Translations under genes and position numbers: made by a program | In this document: piece after piece, positions 50,111 to 59,424 of the stretch | Layout: every line of letters starts with the position of its first letter | Position numbering within the stretch: the first letter of the stretch is position 1 | DNA from: SURF-28 sp034521465 | Lineage (GTDB): Bacteria; Bacteroidota; Ignavibacteria; Ignavibacteriales; Melioribacteraceae | Direction of reading: 5' to 3' | DNA: 64,000 nt | Assembly: GCA_034521465.1 (NCBI GenBank) | Contig: JAXHMN010000019.1 | Coordinates: 59,530 to 123,529, forward strand | The notes under the pieces: model-generated | What the model saw: only the letters and a program-made list of their open reading frames with translations | Told to the model about the DNA's origin: nothing | Database searches by the model: none

Positions 50111-51280
50111 ATGAAAGTCCCTTTACTCGATCTTAAACCACAATATCAATCCCTAAAAAAAGAATTAGATGACGCGCTTATTAAAGTTGCGGAATCACAG
50201 TATTTTATACTTGGACCCGAAGTTTCCGAAATGGAAGATGAATTTTGCAAATTCCTCGATTGTAAATTTGCTTATGGTGTCTCTTCCGGAACTGATGCAC
50301 TATTACTCGCTTTAATGGCAATCGGAATTGAACCTGATGACGAAGTAATTCTCCCAACTTACTCTTTCTTCGCTACTGCCGGTGTTGTCGCCCGGCTTAA
50401 TGCTAAACCGGTCTTCGTCGATAGCGACCCGGTTACTTTTAATATCGATCCATCGAAAATCGAAGAAAAAATTACACAAAAAACTAAAGCTATTATTCCG
50501 GTTCATTTATATGGACAAAGTGCTGATATGCAGCCGATAATGGAAATTGCTGAAAAACATGATCTCTATGTAATCGAAGACGGCGCTCAAGCTATTAGCT
50601 CTCAATATAAAGATGGAAAAGCTGCTGGTACAATCGGACATATCGGATGTTTCTCTTTCTTCCCAAGCAAAAACCTCGGCTGCTTCGGTGACGGTGGATT
50701 AGTCACAACAAACGATGAAGATCTTGCTTATAAATTAAAGATCATGCGCGTGCATGGTGGCGATCCTAAATATGTTCACAAAGTTATTGGTGGAAATTTT
50801 AGAATTGATGCGCTTCAAGCTGCAGTGCTGAAAGTTAAATTGCCGCATCTGAATGATTGGTCTGAAGAGCGTAGGAAAAATGCAGAGCTTTACACATCAC
50901 TATTTATTGAAAAAGGACTCGCAGATGAAGTGGGTAGAGTTGAATATGATGACAATAATAGTCTGCTTCTGCCAAAAGCGGTTTATAAGTCTGATGAGTT
51001 GCAAAATTACCACATTTATAACCAATATGTGGTAAGAGTTAAACAACGTGATGAGCTAAAAGATTTCTTGAACGAAAACTCTATCGGCTGCGAAATCTAT
51101 TATCCGATACCGTTTCATCAACAGGAGTGTTTTAGTTATCTAAATCATTCAAAAGGTGATTTCCCTGTGGCGGAAGAATGTGCTGAACATTCGCTGGCAC
51201 TGCCGATCTATCCCGAATTGAGTGATGAACAAATTACATATGTAGTCGATACAATAGAAAAGTTTATTAAAGAATCATGA
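50111..51280 (+). CDS. wbpE: DegT/DnrJ/EryC1/StrS aminotransferase, WbpE-like
   Basis: 389 aa, intact. PLLDLKPQYQSLKKELDDAL, YGVSSGTDALLLAL, EDGAQAISSQYKDG, FSFFPSKNLGCFGDGGLVTT (PLP Lys in SKNLG) and GGNFRIDALQAAVLKVKL. It transfers an amino group from Glu to a 3-keto sugar nucleotide. With WbpA-, WbpB- and WbpD-like genes following, the likely product is UDP-2-acetamido-3-amino-glucuronate. The symbol is given by this context. Confidence 0.88.
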   Translation: MKVPLLDLKPQYQSLKKELDDALIKVAESQYFILGPEVSEMEDEFCKFLDCKFAYGVSSGTDALLLALMAIGIEPDDEVILPTYSFFATAGVVARLNAKPVFVDSDPVTFNIDPSKIEEKITQKTKAIIPVHLYGQSADMQPIMEIAEKHDLYVIEDGAQAISSQYKDGKAAGTIGHIGCFSFFPSKNLGCFGDGGLVTTNDEDLAYKLKIMRVHGGDPKYVHKVIGGNFRIDALQAAVLKVKLPHLNDWSEERRKNAELYTSLFIEKGLADEVGRVEYDDNNSLLLPKAVYKSDELQNYHIYNQYVVRVKQRDELKDFLNENSIGCEIYYPIPFHQQECFSYLNHSKGDFPVAEECAEHSLALPIYPELSDEQITYVVDTIEKFIKES

Positions 51281-51644
51281 TGTATTTTGAATAGCAATTT
51301 ATTTTATTGGTACGGCATTTGAATTTAATTATGTTTTTTAAACAGACTACGATTCGATAAATAACTATTTTTATTTGTAATTCGAAGTATGAAATGATAG
51401 GGTGTTTAACCTCGTTTTTACTTGCATTTTATTTAAGAAGATACAATTTGCATCCATAACTTTTTTGATGTTTTCGAAAAGGTCTAGGAAATTTACATAT
51501 AAAATTTGATCCTCACTAAAATTTAGGTGATGGAAAAGTGCTTTATTCTAATATCCATTTGTCACAAAATGTGACTCACATGGCGAAGCTGTACCCAAAA
51601 CAAGTAAAAAGGCAAAAGGATAAAGGCAAAAGTGGTAGAAACTT
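51281..51644. other. Spacer, with the start of a degenerate tract
   Basis: Mostly AT-rich with no gene. GTCACAAAATGTGAC (about 51558-51572) is palindromic. A motif close to ATGTGACTCACATGGCGAAGC (51566-51588) recurs at 61418-61438. A purine tract AAAAAGGCAAAAGGATAAAGG (51605-51632 region) is the complement of the tract after the next gene. Confidence 0.55.
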
Positions 51645-51995
51645 ATGAAAATAGAGATCTTTCAGATAGGTTATTCTGCTTCGCCGTTGAGGTTATAAAA
51701 TACTTGAGATCAATCAACAATACTCCTTGAGTCAAAAGTTATTAAAAATCAGCTTATTAAATCTGCTACATCAGCTGGCGCCAATTATGAAGAAGCACAA
51801 GGCGCATCATCTAGAATAGATTTTCACAATAAAGTTAGAATCTCTTTAAAAGAAATGAGAGAATCTAATTATTGGTTGAACATAATAAAATCAGCAGATA
51901 TCGATAAAAATCAAAAACTGAATTACTTTCTTAATGAATCTGAAGAATTAAAAAACATCTTAGGCAAAATCGCAAGCAAAACAAGAAAAAATTAA
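51645..51995 (+). CDS. Four-helix-bundle protein (S23/Avd-like) 1
   Basis: About 116 aa with two indels (near 51655 and 51725). KIEDLSDRLFCFAVEVIKYLR and NQLIKSATSAGANYEEAQGASSRIDFHNKVRISLKEMRES, then YWLNIIKSADI and LNESEELKNILGKI, are the 23S rRNA intervening-sequence/four-helix-bundle family, related to Avd of diversity-generating retroelements. No reverse transcriptase is near. It is bracketed by complementary AAGGCAAAAGG / CCTTTTGCCTT tracts. Confidence 0.78.
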
Positions 51996-52016
51996 TTAAT
52001 CTACTTTTGGGGAAGC

Positions 52017-52130
52017 TCATAGCTTTTACTTTGAACTTTTGCCTTTACTTTTGTCCTTTTGCCTTTAACCTTTATCCTTTGAACTTTGTCCTTTTGCCTT
52101 TATCCTTTAAACTTTATCCTTATTTCGGAG
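52017..52130. repeat. Degenerate CTTTTGCCTTTATCC-like tract
   Basis: Near-tandem copies of a 9-16-base word (ACTTTTGCC, TTTGTCCTTTTGCC, TTTAACC, TTTATCC, TTTGAACTT), the complement of the tract before the four-helix gene. Related words recur at 57595-57655, 59160-59225, 60285-60320 and 62690-62730. It ends just before the wbpA ribosome site. Confidence 0.7.
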
Positions 52131-52135
52131 AAAAA

Positions 52136-53517
52136 ATGAACCACAAACAAAATTTACTAAAACGTATCGAAAACAAAGAAGCAGTAATCGGCATAGTCGG
52201 CTTAGGTTATGTTGGTTTACCATTAGGACTCGAATTTATCGAAAGCGGTTATAAAGTATTGGGCTTTGATGTTGACGAAAAGAAAATACCTGCTCTCTTA
52301 AGCGGCAAGACCTATATCAAACACATTAAAGATGCTCGAATTAAAAAAGCAGTCGATACCGGTTTACTTGATGCTACAACAGACTTTTCAAGACTGCCCG
52401 AAGTTGACGCTATAATAATCTGTGTACCGACTCCACTAGACGAGCACCGTGAACCTGATATGTCTTACGTCGAAGGCACAGCAGAAACAATTCAAAATAT
52501 CTTAGACCCGGACAATTAGTAACCCTAGAATCCACAACATATCCCGGAACAACAGAAGAAATTTTATTACCATTATTCGAATCCGCTCCACAAACCCAAA
52601 AAGATTCAAAGCTCTCCCACCTTACCAAGGGGGAGACACAGATAGGGGGTTGGAGGGTCGGCAAAGACTTCTTCCTTGCATTCTCCCCGGAACGTGAAGA
52701 CCCGAACAACCCGACATTCACAACAAAAACAATCCCAAAAGTTGTTGGTGGTGTAACACAAGATTGTCTGGAGGTAGCACTAAAGTTATACGATGCAGTA
52801 ATTGAAAAAACTGTACCCGTAAGTTCACCGCGTGCTGCTGAAGCGACTAAATTATTAGAAAATATTTACCGGTCGATTAACATCGCTCTTGTTAATGAAC
52901 TCAAAATGGTATTCCATAGAATGGATATTGATATTTGGGAAGTCATCGATGCGGCGGCTACTAAACCTTTCGGCTTTCATCCGTTCTATCCCGGTCCCGG
53001 GTTGGGTGGACATTGTATCCCCATCGATCCGTTCTACTTGACTTGGAAAGCTCGTGAATATGAAGTCAACACAAAGTTTATTGAACTTGCCGGTGAGATA
53101 AATACTTATCAACCTTATTATGTTGTTGAACGTGCGATGGATGCACTTAATTTACATAAGAAATCAATCAACGGTGCAAAAGTTTTGATACTCGGCGCCG
53201 CTTACAAAAAGAATATCGACGATATGCGCGAATCTCCTTCACTTAAGTTGATCGAAATTTTTAGAGCAAAAGGAGCAGAAGTCGATTACAATGATCCTTA
53301 TGTCCCGAAACTTCCGCCGACTAGAAAGTATAATTATGATATGGATTCTGTCGAACTTACTAAAGAAAATATCCAAAACTATGACCTCATAGTACTCTCG
53401 ACAAATCACGATGATTACGATTATAACTTCATTCACGAAAACGCACAGCTAATACTCGACACCAGAAACTCCTTCGGCTCGCATGGTATCATAAACGGAA
53501 AAGTCATAAAATCATGA
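52136..53517 (+). CDS. wbpA: UDP-N-acetylglucosamine 6-dehydrogenase, WbpA-like
   Basis: About 460 aa. IGIVGLGYVGLPLGLEFIESG (NAD site), ICVPTPLD, TYPGTTEE, FSPEREDPNN, ENIYRSINIALVNELKM and the catalytic Cys in GPGLGGHCIPIDPFYL. It oxidises UDP-GlcNAc to the uronate. Start ATG 52136 with CGGAG. A missing G at about 52514 breaks the frame. Between LFESA and VGKDFFLAFSPER the protein has about 20 extra residues encoded by a palindromic repeat-like insert (about 52590-52660). Confidence 0.92.
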
Positions 53518-53736
53518 TGGAATTACTGAATTAGCGAATTACCGAATTGACGAATTGGAAAAACGGATGATTGGAGAATTGGATGAATGGATGGAAATTA
53601 TACGTTAATAATACTTTTTCCCCAAAAATCCATTACTCCATTACTCCAACACTCCACAACTCCATTCCTTCACCACTCCATTACTCCATTTTTATAATGA
53701 ATTCACAATTATATTTTATATAGGAACTTTTACTCA
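53518..53736. repeat. Two degenerate tracts: GAATTACCGAATT-like and CATTACTCCAACACTCC-like
   Basis: 53518-53560 repeats ACTGAATTAGCGAATTACCGAATTG words with 9-10-base spacing; 53630-53695 repeats ATTACTCCATTACTCC with a 9-10-base period. No gene. Confidence 0.7.
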
Positions 53737-54726
53737 GTGCCAAACTTTGCCCTTACCGGCGTTGCCGGCTACATAGCACCTCAGACACTTAAAAGCAATT
53801 AAGGAAACCGGAAATAACCTAGTTGCTGCAGTCGATCCACATGACTCTGTGGGAATACTGGATCAATATTTCCCGAACACCAGCTTCTTCACCCAGTTCG
53901 AAAGATTCGACCGGCACCTTGAAAAACTCCGTAGAGCTGAACCGGAAAATAAAGTCGATTATGTCTCCAATCTGTTCGCCGAACAACTTGCACGATGCAC
54001 ACATTCGTCTTGCGCTTCGTGTTGGTGCCGATGCAATTTGTGAAAAACCGCTTGTACTTAATCCTTGGAATCTCGACATGCTGCAAAGCTTGGAAGAAGA
54101 ATATCAAAAGAAAATTTATACATCTACTTCAACTGCGGGTTCATCCGGCCCTAATAGAATTAAAAAAGAAACTCGATGAAGATTCTTCCGGTAAACGTCA
54201 CAAAGTTGTATTGACTTATATTACTTCGCGCGGACTCTGGTACAACTTCTCATGGAAAGGGGATCATCAAAAATCGGGTGGTGTTGCGACAAATATCGGT
54301 ATCCACTTTTTTGATCTTCTTTTGTGGTTCTTCGGTAAACCGGTTAACTCCGAAGTTCATCTAAACGAATACAACAAAACAGCCGGATTCATTGAACTTA
54401 AAAACGCGGATGTAAAATGGTATTTATCAATCGATGAAAATGATCTGCCGGATGAAATGCAAAGCAACGGACAACGAACTTTCCGCTCAATAAAAATTGA
54501 TGAGGAAGAAGTAGAATTCACAAAAGGTTTCACCGATTTACACACTATAGTCTACCAAAACACATTAGAAGGTAACGGCTTCGGTATTAACCACGCAAGA
54601 CCTTCAATAGAACTAGTCCACAACATCCGCAACGCAAAACCGGTAGAAAAACTTGATAAAGATAAAAAACCATCCCATTATGGAAAAGTGGAGCGCCGGA
54701 CGCACGGAGGACGGTGCAAGGATTGA
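53737..54726 (+). CDS. wbpB: Gfo/Idh/MocA-family oxidoreductase, WbpB-like
   Basis: FALTGVAGYIAPRHLKAIKETGNNLVAAVDP (NAD site), VDYVSICSPNNLHDAHIRLALRVGADAICEKPL (the EKP Lys), SGGVATNIGIHFFDLLLWFFG (catalytic His), FGINHARPSIELVHNIRNAKPV. It oxidises the 3-hydroxyl of UDP-GlcNAcA to the 3-keto form used by the WbpE-like enzyme. GTG 53737 is taken as start. Indels near 53790, 53965 and 54125 give overlapping frames. The last 15 residues (GKVERRTHGGRCKD) are atypical. Confidence 0.9.
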
Positions 54727-54759
54727 CGGATTTAGCGAATTCGCGAATTAGATATTTAT
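54727..54759. repeat. Short GCGAATTCGCGAATTAG tract
   Basis: GGATTTAGCGAATTCGCGAATT words, the complement of words at 55230-55262 on the other side of the next gene. Confidence 0.5.
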
Positions 54760-55196
54760 ATGAGATACCAAAGTAATTTAAGAAATATTAATCGTGGCTA
54801 TATGGCAGTTAGCAGGAGTGGAGAGAATTGTTGATTTAAGTACGAGAATAATATTTGAGAACAGTAAATTCTATAATAAAGACTTCCATTAGGTTAACCG
54901 GACAAATTGAATCGGTTCTGACTGTGTCTGTCCATGCATAACATTTCAGAAGGTTATTCAAGACGTTATATAAAAGAATACATCCAGCATCTAAATTACT
55001 CCTTGGCCTCTCTTAGTGAAAATTTTACTCAGATACTGATACTATACGAATGTAACGATATCGATGAAAAATGGTTCTTAGATTATGATAAAAGCACTAT
55101 TCTATTGAAAATAAATTATTAGCATTAATAAAAAGTCTTAGAAGAAAGACTCAAGCAAAATTAAATGGATTTAGATTACCAAATATCGTGAAATAG
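54760..55196 (+). CDS. Four-helix-bundle protein (S23/Avd-like) 2, frameshifted
   Basis: Reading MRYQSNLRNINRGYM, then after indels QIESVLTVSVHAHNISEGYSRRYIKEYIQHLNYSLASLSE and ENKLLALIKSLRRKTQ. NISEGY.R....EY..FL..A..S..E is the family core. About 145 aa expected. It lies between AATTCG-word tracts of opposite orientation. The longest intact piece is 54934-55122. Confidence 0.72.
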
Positions 55197-55291
55197 TAAA
55201 TAATGGATTAGATTAGTCAATTATATAATTCGACAATTCGCTATTAATCCATTAATTCCATTACAATCCGCCAAATTAACAAGGCTATGAA

Positions 55292-55874
55292 ATGAGCAAT
55301 AATTTCTACGTAAACAACCACGCAGTAGTAGACGACAACGTAACCATCGGCGAAGGCACAAAAATCTGGCACTTCTCACACGTACAATCAAACGCAAAGA
55401 TTGGTGAAAAATGTGTGCTCGGACAAAATGTAAACGTCGGTAACAACGTGTCAATCGGTAATTACTGCAAAATCCAAAACAACGTATCGATCTACGAAGG
55501 TGTAACACTAGAAGATTATGTTTTCTGCGGACCCTCGATGGTATTTACAAATATTCTCGATCCGCGCTGCAAATATCCGCAAGTCGGAGCAGAACACTAC
55601 GTTAAAACATTAGTAAAAGAAGGCGCCTCAATCGGTGCAAATGCAACCATTGTCTGCGGTAACACACTCGGCAAACATTGCATGATAGGAGCGGGAAGTG
55701 TAGTAACAAAAGACGTACCCGATTTTGCTCTAATGCTCGGCGTACCCGCTAAAGTTGTCGGATGGGTCTCCGAAGCCGGCACAGCGATTGGAATTCGACG
55801 AAAACGGAACCGCCTTCTGCGAAAAATCAAACAAAAAATATAAACTAGAAAACAATAAAGTAACGGAAGTGTAA
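55292..55874 (+). CDS. wbpD: UDP-2-acetamido-3-amino-uronate N-acetyltransferase, WbpD-like
   Basis: A left-handed beta helix of hexapeptide repeats: DDNVTIGEGTKIWHFSHVQS, GQNVNVGNNVSIGNYCKIQNNVSIYEG, CGPSMVFTNILDPR, GASIGANATIVCG, HCMIGAGSVVTKDVPDFALMLGVPAKVVGWVSEAG. Ile-x-His and NILDPR are typical of WbpD. It acetylates the 3-amino group. An indel near 55790 shifts the end; the true tail (CEKSNKKYKLENNKVTEV) stops at 55874. Confidence 0.93.
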
Positions 55875-56894
55875 CCACAGATTAACACAGATATCTCCGA
55901 TCATCTCTTCCTTAACACGTTCTCGTTCACCGCAGTCTTGTCGGAAGCCGGTGAGCATTCTGTGGTAAAATTTTTTTAACTATAATTCCTAATTATAAAC
56001 TTCTTCGTACTCTCTGCGATTCTTCAGCGAACTTTGCAAGAAACAAAAATAAATATCTCAGTAACCCAATAACTCAGTAACTCAATAACCAATAACGACC
56101 TTTGAACTTATACCACTATAAAAGTTTTCTACGGAACGAAGAAGAGACTCTCTCGCTGAAGCTTTGGATGTGCGAAAAAATCTGAATGCCGATTTAAACA
56201 TTGTTGTCTGAAAAGGTGAAAAATTCAGCTTATAAAAAAATTATCTACAAAGAAAAAGAGATATTGTTCATGAACCGAAAATTTCTTTCTTAGTATTATA
56301 CAAAAAGTTTAATGAGGATCTGGCTAGATTACAAACTCTCACTGAAGTCGATTCACATTGCAAACCATAAAACTAAGATCGCATTTAAAAGAGGAATGAA
56401 CTTAGGAGACAATGGGGTAAGTGCAAAACTGTTGCGAAACAGGTTAGCCCGAAACCCAATTGCGTAAATTGGGAATGGTTAAGCTGAGTATCCATTTAAA
56501 ATAGTTCGGCTTTGGTCATGAAACCGACCTTTTTACTCGTTACTTCTTAGCATCTTACATTTTACAGAATTACTATTTACAACTTACTCGATGGCCCCAG
56601 TCTCCTGTTTATTAACCAATAAATTGATTGCTGTGTATAAAAATACTCGACTATTTATTTTTCTTAGCATCTCTGTGCCTTTGCGGTAAATAAATGAAAA
56701 ACAACCGCTGAGTCGCTAAGACGCAAAGAGTAATGACGGAATAAATCAAGAATAAATAACCCAATACCCTAATCCTCCGACTTGTCCTCTGTAATCGTTA
56801 TTCAAACGTAAGAGGAAGTCGTTTGTATAACGTAGACGGTTCTTTATCTCAATACTCACATCTCATATCTCGACATTGTCACTAAAAGAAAACA
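55875..56894. other. 1-kb region without a clear gene
   Basis: It contains word-like spacers: AACCACAGATTAACACAGAT (55874-55893), CAGTAACCCAATAACTCAGTAACTC words (56058-56095), GCTGAGTCGCTAAGACGCAAAG words (56708-56730) and ACTCACATCTCATATCTC (56855-56873). 56100-56215 may be a gene remnant (EETLAEALDVRKNLNADL in one frame). 56411-56500 forms two good hairpins, listed separately. No intact gene. Confidence 0.6.
56411..56500 (+). ncRNA. Possible structured RNA with two tetraloop-type hairpins
   Basis: CTGTT-GCGA-AACAG (56429-56442) and CCCAATT-GCGTA-AATTGGG (56455-56473) lie side by side, flanked by TGGGGTAAGTGC and GGTTAAGCTGAGTATCC. No known RNA family is recognised. The strand is a guess. 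Confidence 0.25.
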
Positions 56895-57080
56895 ATGCAA
56901 AAAACCATAACCAAAATAAAACAACACAAAGAGACCGGTAATAATCTGAAATATTGGAACTCTAAAACTGCTGCTGAAAAACTCGATGCGGTACAACAGC
57001 TAAGAGAGCAATACATTACTTTATTTAATAAACAAGAAGAATACAATGAAAGTCGAAAAAGACTTTCGCAAATTTTGTAA
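56895..57080 (+). CDS. Small protein upstream of nucleotidyltransferase, likely antitoxin-type partner
   Basis: 61 aa: TITKIKQHKETGNNLKYWNSKTAAEKLDAVQQLREQYITLFNKQ. This small helical family commonly precedes a nucleotidyltransferase in Bacteroidetes and Ignavibacteria genomes. The true C-terminus is blurred by an indel in the overlap with the next gene. The role as an antitoxin is inference from the pairing. Confidence 0.55.
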   Translation: MQKTITKIKQHKETGNNLKYWNSKTAAEKLDAVQQLREQYITLFNKQEEYNESRKRLSQIL

Positions 57081-57497
57081 AGTTATTAAACAAACATAAA
57101 GTGCAATATTTGATTGTTGGCGCATATGCCTTAGCTCTATATGCCGAACCAAGAAATACGGGTGATATTGATATATTTATAAATAGAAGCAATGAAAATG
57201 TCGAAAAAATTCTCAAAGTATTAATCGACTTTGGTTTTGAGGGATTGAGTTTAACCGAATCAGATTTTATGAGAAAAAGATAATGTAATTCAACTCGGAG
57301 TATCGCCTGTCAGGATTGATATTATAACTTCAATCTCCGGAGTTGATTTTGATGAGGCATACCAAGATAAAGTATCTCATAAATTTGGCAATACTACAGC
57401 TAATTTTATTTCAAAAGAGTTTTTAATTAAAAATAAAAAAGCATCCGGACGTAAAAAAGACTTAGCTGATTTAGAATTACTACAATCAGCCGAATAA
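57046..57497 (+). CDS. Nucleotidyltransferase (AbiEii/MNT-like)
   Basis: From ATG 57046, after an indel near 57075: NKHKVQYLIVGAYALALYAEPRNTGDIDIFIN carries the nucleotidyltransferase core (G-x-Y-A-x-x-x-x and the DxD metal site GDIDIF). VSPVRIDIITSISGVDFDEAY and ISKEFLIKNKKASGRKKDLADLELL follow. About 150 aa. Another indel is near 57280. Such enzymes act as toxins or in phage defence when paired with small proteins; activity here is inferred. Confidence 0.75.
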
Positions 57498-57747
57498 GAA
57501 AAAAATCAAATTGTCCGTTGACCTTATCATCACAGTATTCAATGAGTGATGGCGAGTTTGACAGCAATTAGACAATTTCATTTTTTGACGTTTGACGTTT
57601 GACTTTTACTTTGTCCTTTTGCCTTTAGACTTTGTCCTCTTGTTTCGCCTTTGTCCTTGCTTTTATCTCGATACTCAGACCACATCATCGCTGACTGAAA
57701 AGTAAACAATTTTTATTAATTTTTAGTAAATAAAATTCGAGGTTTAA
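57498..57747. repeat. Spacer with a TTTGTCCTTTTGCC-like tract
   Basis: 57590-57655 has TTTGACGTTTGACTTTTAC, TTTGTCCTTTTGCCTTTAG and TTTCGCCTTTGTCCTTGC words, then ATCTCGATACTCAGACC. No gene. Confidence 0.6.
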
Positions 57748-57949
57748 ATGGCAATTGATAGTTGATGAAGATAAAATGAAAGAATTATTAAAAGAATCGT
57801 TAACGGAAATGATGAAAGATAAAAGAAGCATTTTCCATAAAATTGTAACAGAATCCATCGAAGATATTGGAATGGCTAATGCTATTAAGGAAGGGAGAAA
57901 AAAATAAATTTGTAGAAGAATCAACAATTTTTGAAATTTTACAGAAGTA
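57748..57949 (+). CDS. Small antitoxin-like protein
   Basis: About 66 aa after two indels: DEDKMKELLKESLTEMMKDKRSIFHKIVTESIEDIGMANAIKEG and a final EESTIFEILQK. The pattern (helical, acidic, ending just before a RelE-type gene) is that of antitoxins of the ParD/DUF2281-like type. The toxin starts four bases after the stop. Confidence 0.6.
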
Positions 57950-57952
57950 AAA

Positions 57953-58220
57953 ATGATACTTCGTTTTGAGGAAAGTTTCGAAAAAGACCTGTTGAAATTA
58001 AAAGATAAAAAAGTCAAAAAGAAGTTAACTCAGATTATACAAAATCTTAAAAAGGCTGAAAAACTACAGGAGATTTCCAATTTAAAAAAATTAGAGGGCT
58101 ATAAATATTTTTATAGAATTAGATGTGGGAAATTATAGAATTGGTCTTGAAAAAAATAAAGATATTTTAATAATAACAAGAATTCTATTACGCAAAGACA
58201 TATATAAGTATTTCCCCTAA
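57953..58220 (+). CDS. RelE/ParE-family toxin
   Basis: About 88 aa. LRFEESFEKDLLKLKDKKVKKKLTQIIQNLKKAEKLQEISNLKKLEGYKYFYRIR, then after an indel near 58130 GNYRIGLEKNKDILIITRILLRKDIYKYFP. The G-YR-R-G-YRIG core is the RelE/ParE fold. A type II pair with the preceding gene. Confidence 0.78.
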
Positions 58221-58402
58221 TAACTTCTGATGTGATAATTCTTCACTTAGAAAATTATCAGCAAAATTTATAACATTATAAAGCGTTCCCGAATAACTAA
58301 TACACTTGAATCCGCAGTCGGCAATTCACAGTGTCCACAGTCCACGTTTTAGTCGTTTGATTCGAAGACTGAGAACTGAAAACTGGAGACCGAAGACTGG
58401 AA
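58221..58402. repeat. Spacer with a degenerate AGACTGAGAACTGAAAACTGG tract
   Basis: 58362-58402 repeats GAAGACTGAGAACTGAAAACTGGAGACC words with a period near 9. It ends exactly at the start of the next four-helix gene. Confidence 0.6.
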
Positions 58403-58495
58403 ATGAGTGATTTCAGAGACCTGATAGTATATAAAAAGTATTCTCGCTAGCTATGAGAAAGTCTTTGAGATTGTAAAGTGATTTCCAAAGGAAGA
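58403..58495 (+). pseudogene. Truncated four-helix-bundle protein (S23/Avd-like) 3
   Basis: MSDFRDLIVYKK, then after an indel FSLAM and ...SDFPKEE, match the start of the family (DFRDL.V..K...LA......FP..E). The rest is missing: after about 58495 the sequence changes abruptly in character. Either a real truncation or an assembly join. Confidence 0.5.
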
Positions 58496-59420
58496 AAATT
58501 TTTTTTGTTCTGTGAATTTAAAAATTTAACTGTGACTTCTAGCCTAAAATAAATCGGTGATTCTAGAAATTTTGCGTGTGTGTGTGCGTTTTGCAAAAAT
58601 CTGTCGTCCTAGTCCGTTCCGCTGTGTGTTCCGTGTGAGTTGGTTTTTTGTAGCGTATAGCAGCTAGGTTTTAGCAGTTTGGTTTCAGTGTCCAGCTTTT
58701 GATCTCTGTTTCATTTCAAGAGAAAAGAACATTATTGCACGATGTTTTGGCCCAGTTGGTTTGGTTGTTGCCAAATTGGTCTGTTCGATCCATCAATTTT
58801 AATTCATTAATATAGAAAGCGAAGATACCCTGCACATTTCGTGAGTAAATTAACAGATAGTGCCAGCGAAAATACAGAAACTCAAGTCTGGGCTGGACTT
58901 TTCCATGGTCCTGTAAGTATATCAATAAAGATTTGTACAATGAGCTCGCTAAAGAATCCAAAGAAGTTGGAAAATTGACTAACGATATGACTAATCACCC
59001 TGAAAATATTCTGGCTAGACTGGCTGAGGGTGACTCGATGCTGGGTTCCCCTGGCTGGGCTTGGCTTGGGCCGGGCTGCTCCACGGCGACCGTCCGCAGA
59101 CGTCTGTCCACAGGCTGGGCCTCCATGGCTCTGTGTGCCCGAGCACGCTAGTAGGCACTCGGCCTTCACCTTTGCCTTTGCACTCTGTCTCTGTCCTTGC
59201 TGTCTCACTTTGTCCTTGCCTTTATTCTCATACTCGCGTCAGATCCCAATACGCATGATCATGTCTCGATACTAGTTTGTCGATGACTCGGTACTACAGT
59301 ATGATCGCATCGGCTCAATCGTTAAGTCGGCCGATCCGAAAATCCAATGATCCGGTTATGCCGGTAATTCGCTTGATCCGTTAATTCACTGATTCGCGGA
59401 TCCTATACGGCGATCGACAC
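58496..59420. other. Aberrant-composition region, possible chimeric join
   Basis: It starts with T-rich and GTGTGTGTGTG-containing DNA unlike the rest, then a GC-rich stretch at 59035-59160 (CTGGGCTTGGCTTGGGCCGG). From 59160 to 59420 it looks like corrupted versions of the neighbouring spacer words (TTTGCCTTTGCACTCTGTC; GATCCGTTAATTCACTGATTCG) with more G and C. The frames here are not convincing genes. Confidence 0.5.
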
Positions 59421-59424
59421 GGAC

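Noticed and set aside
51645..55196. A diversity-generating retroelement, suggested by Avd-like four-helix-bundle proteins
   Set aside because: No reverse transcriptase and no template/variable repeat pair were found in the window.
58716..59275. Several overlapping frames of 65-108 aa
   Set aside because: They fall in the aberrant GC-rich stretch, overlap on both strands and show no family motif.
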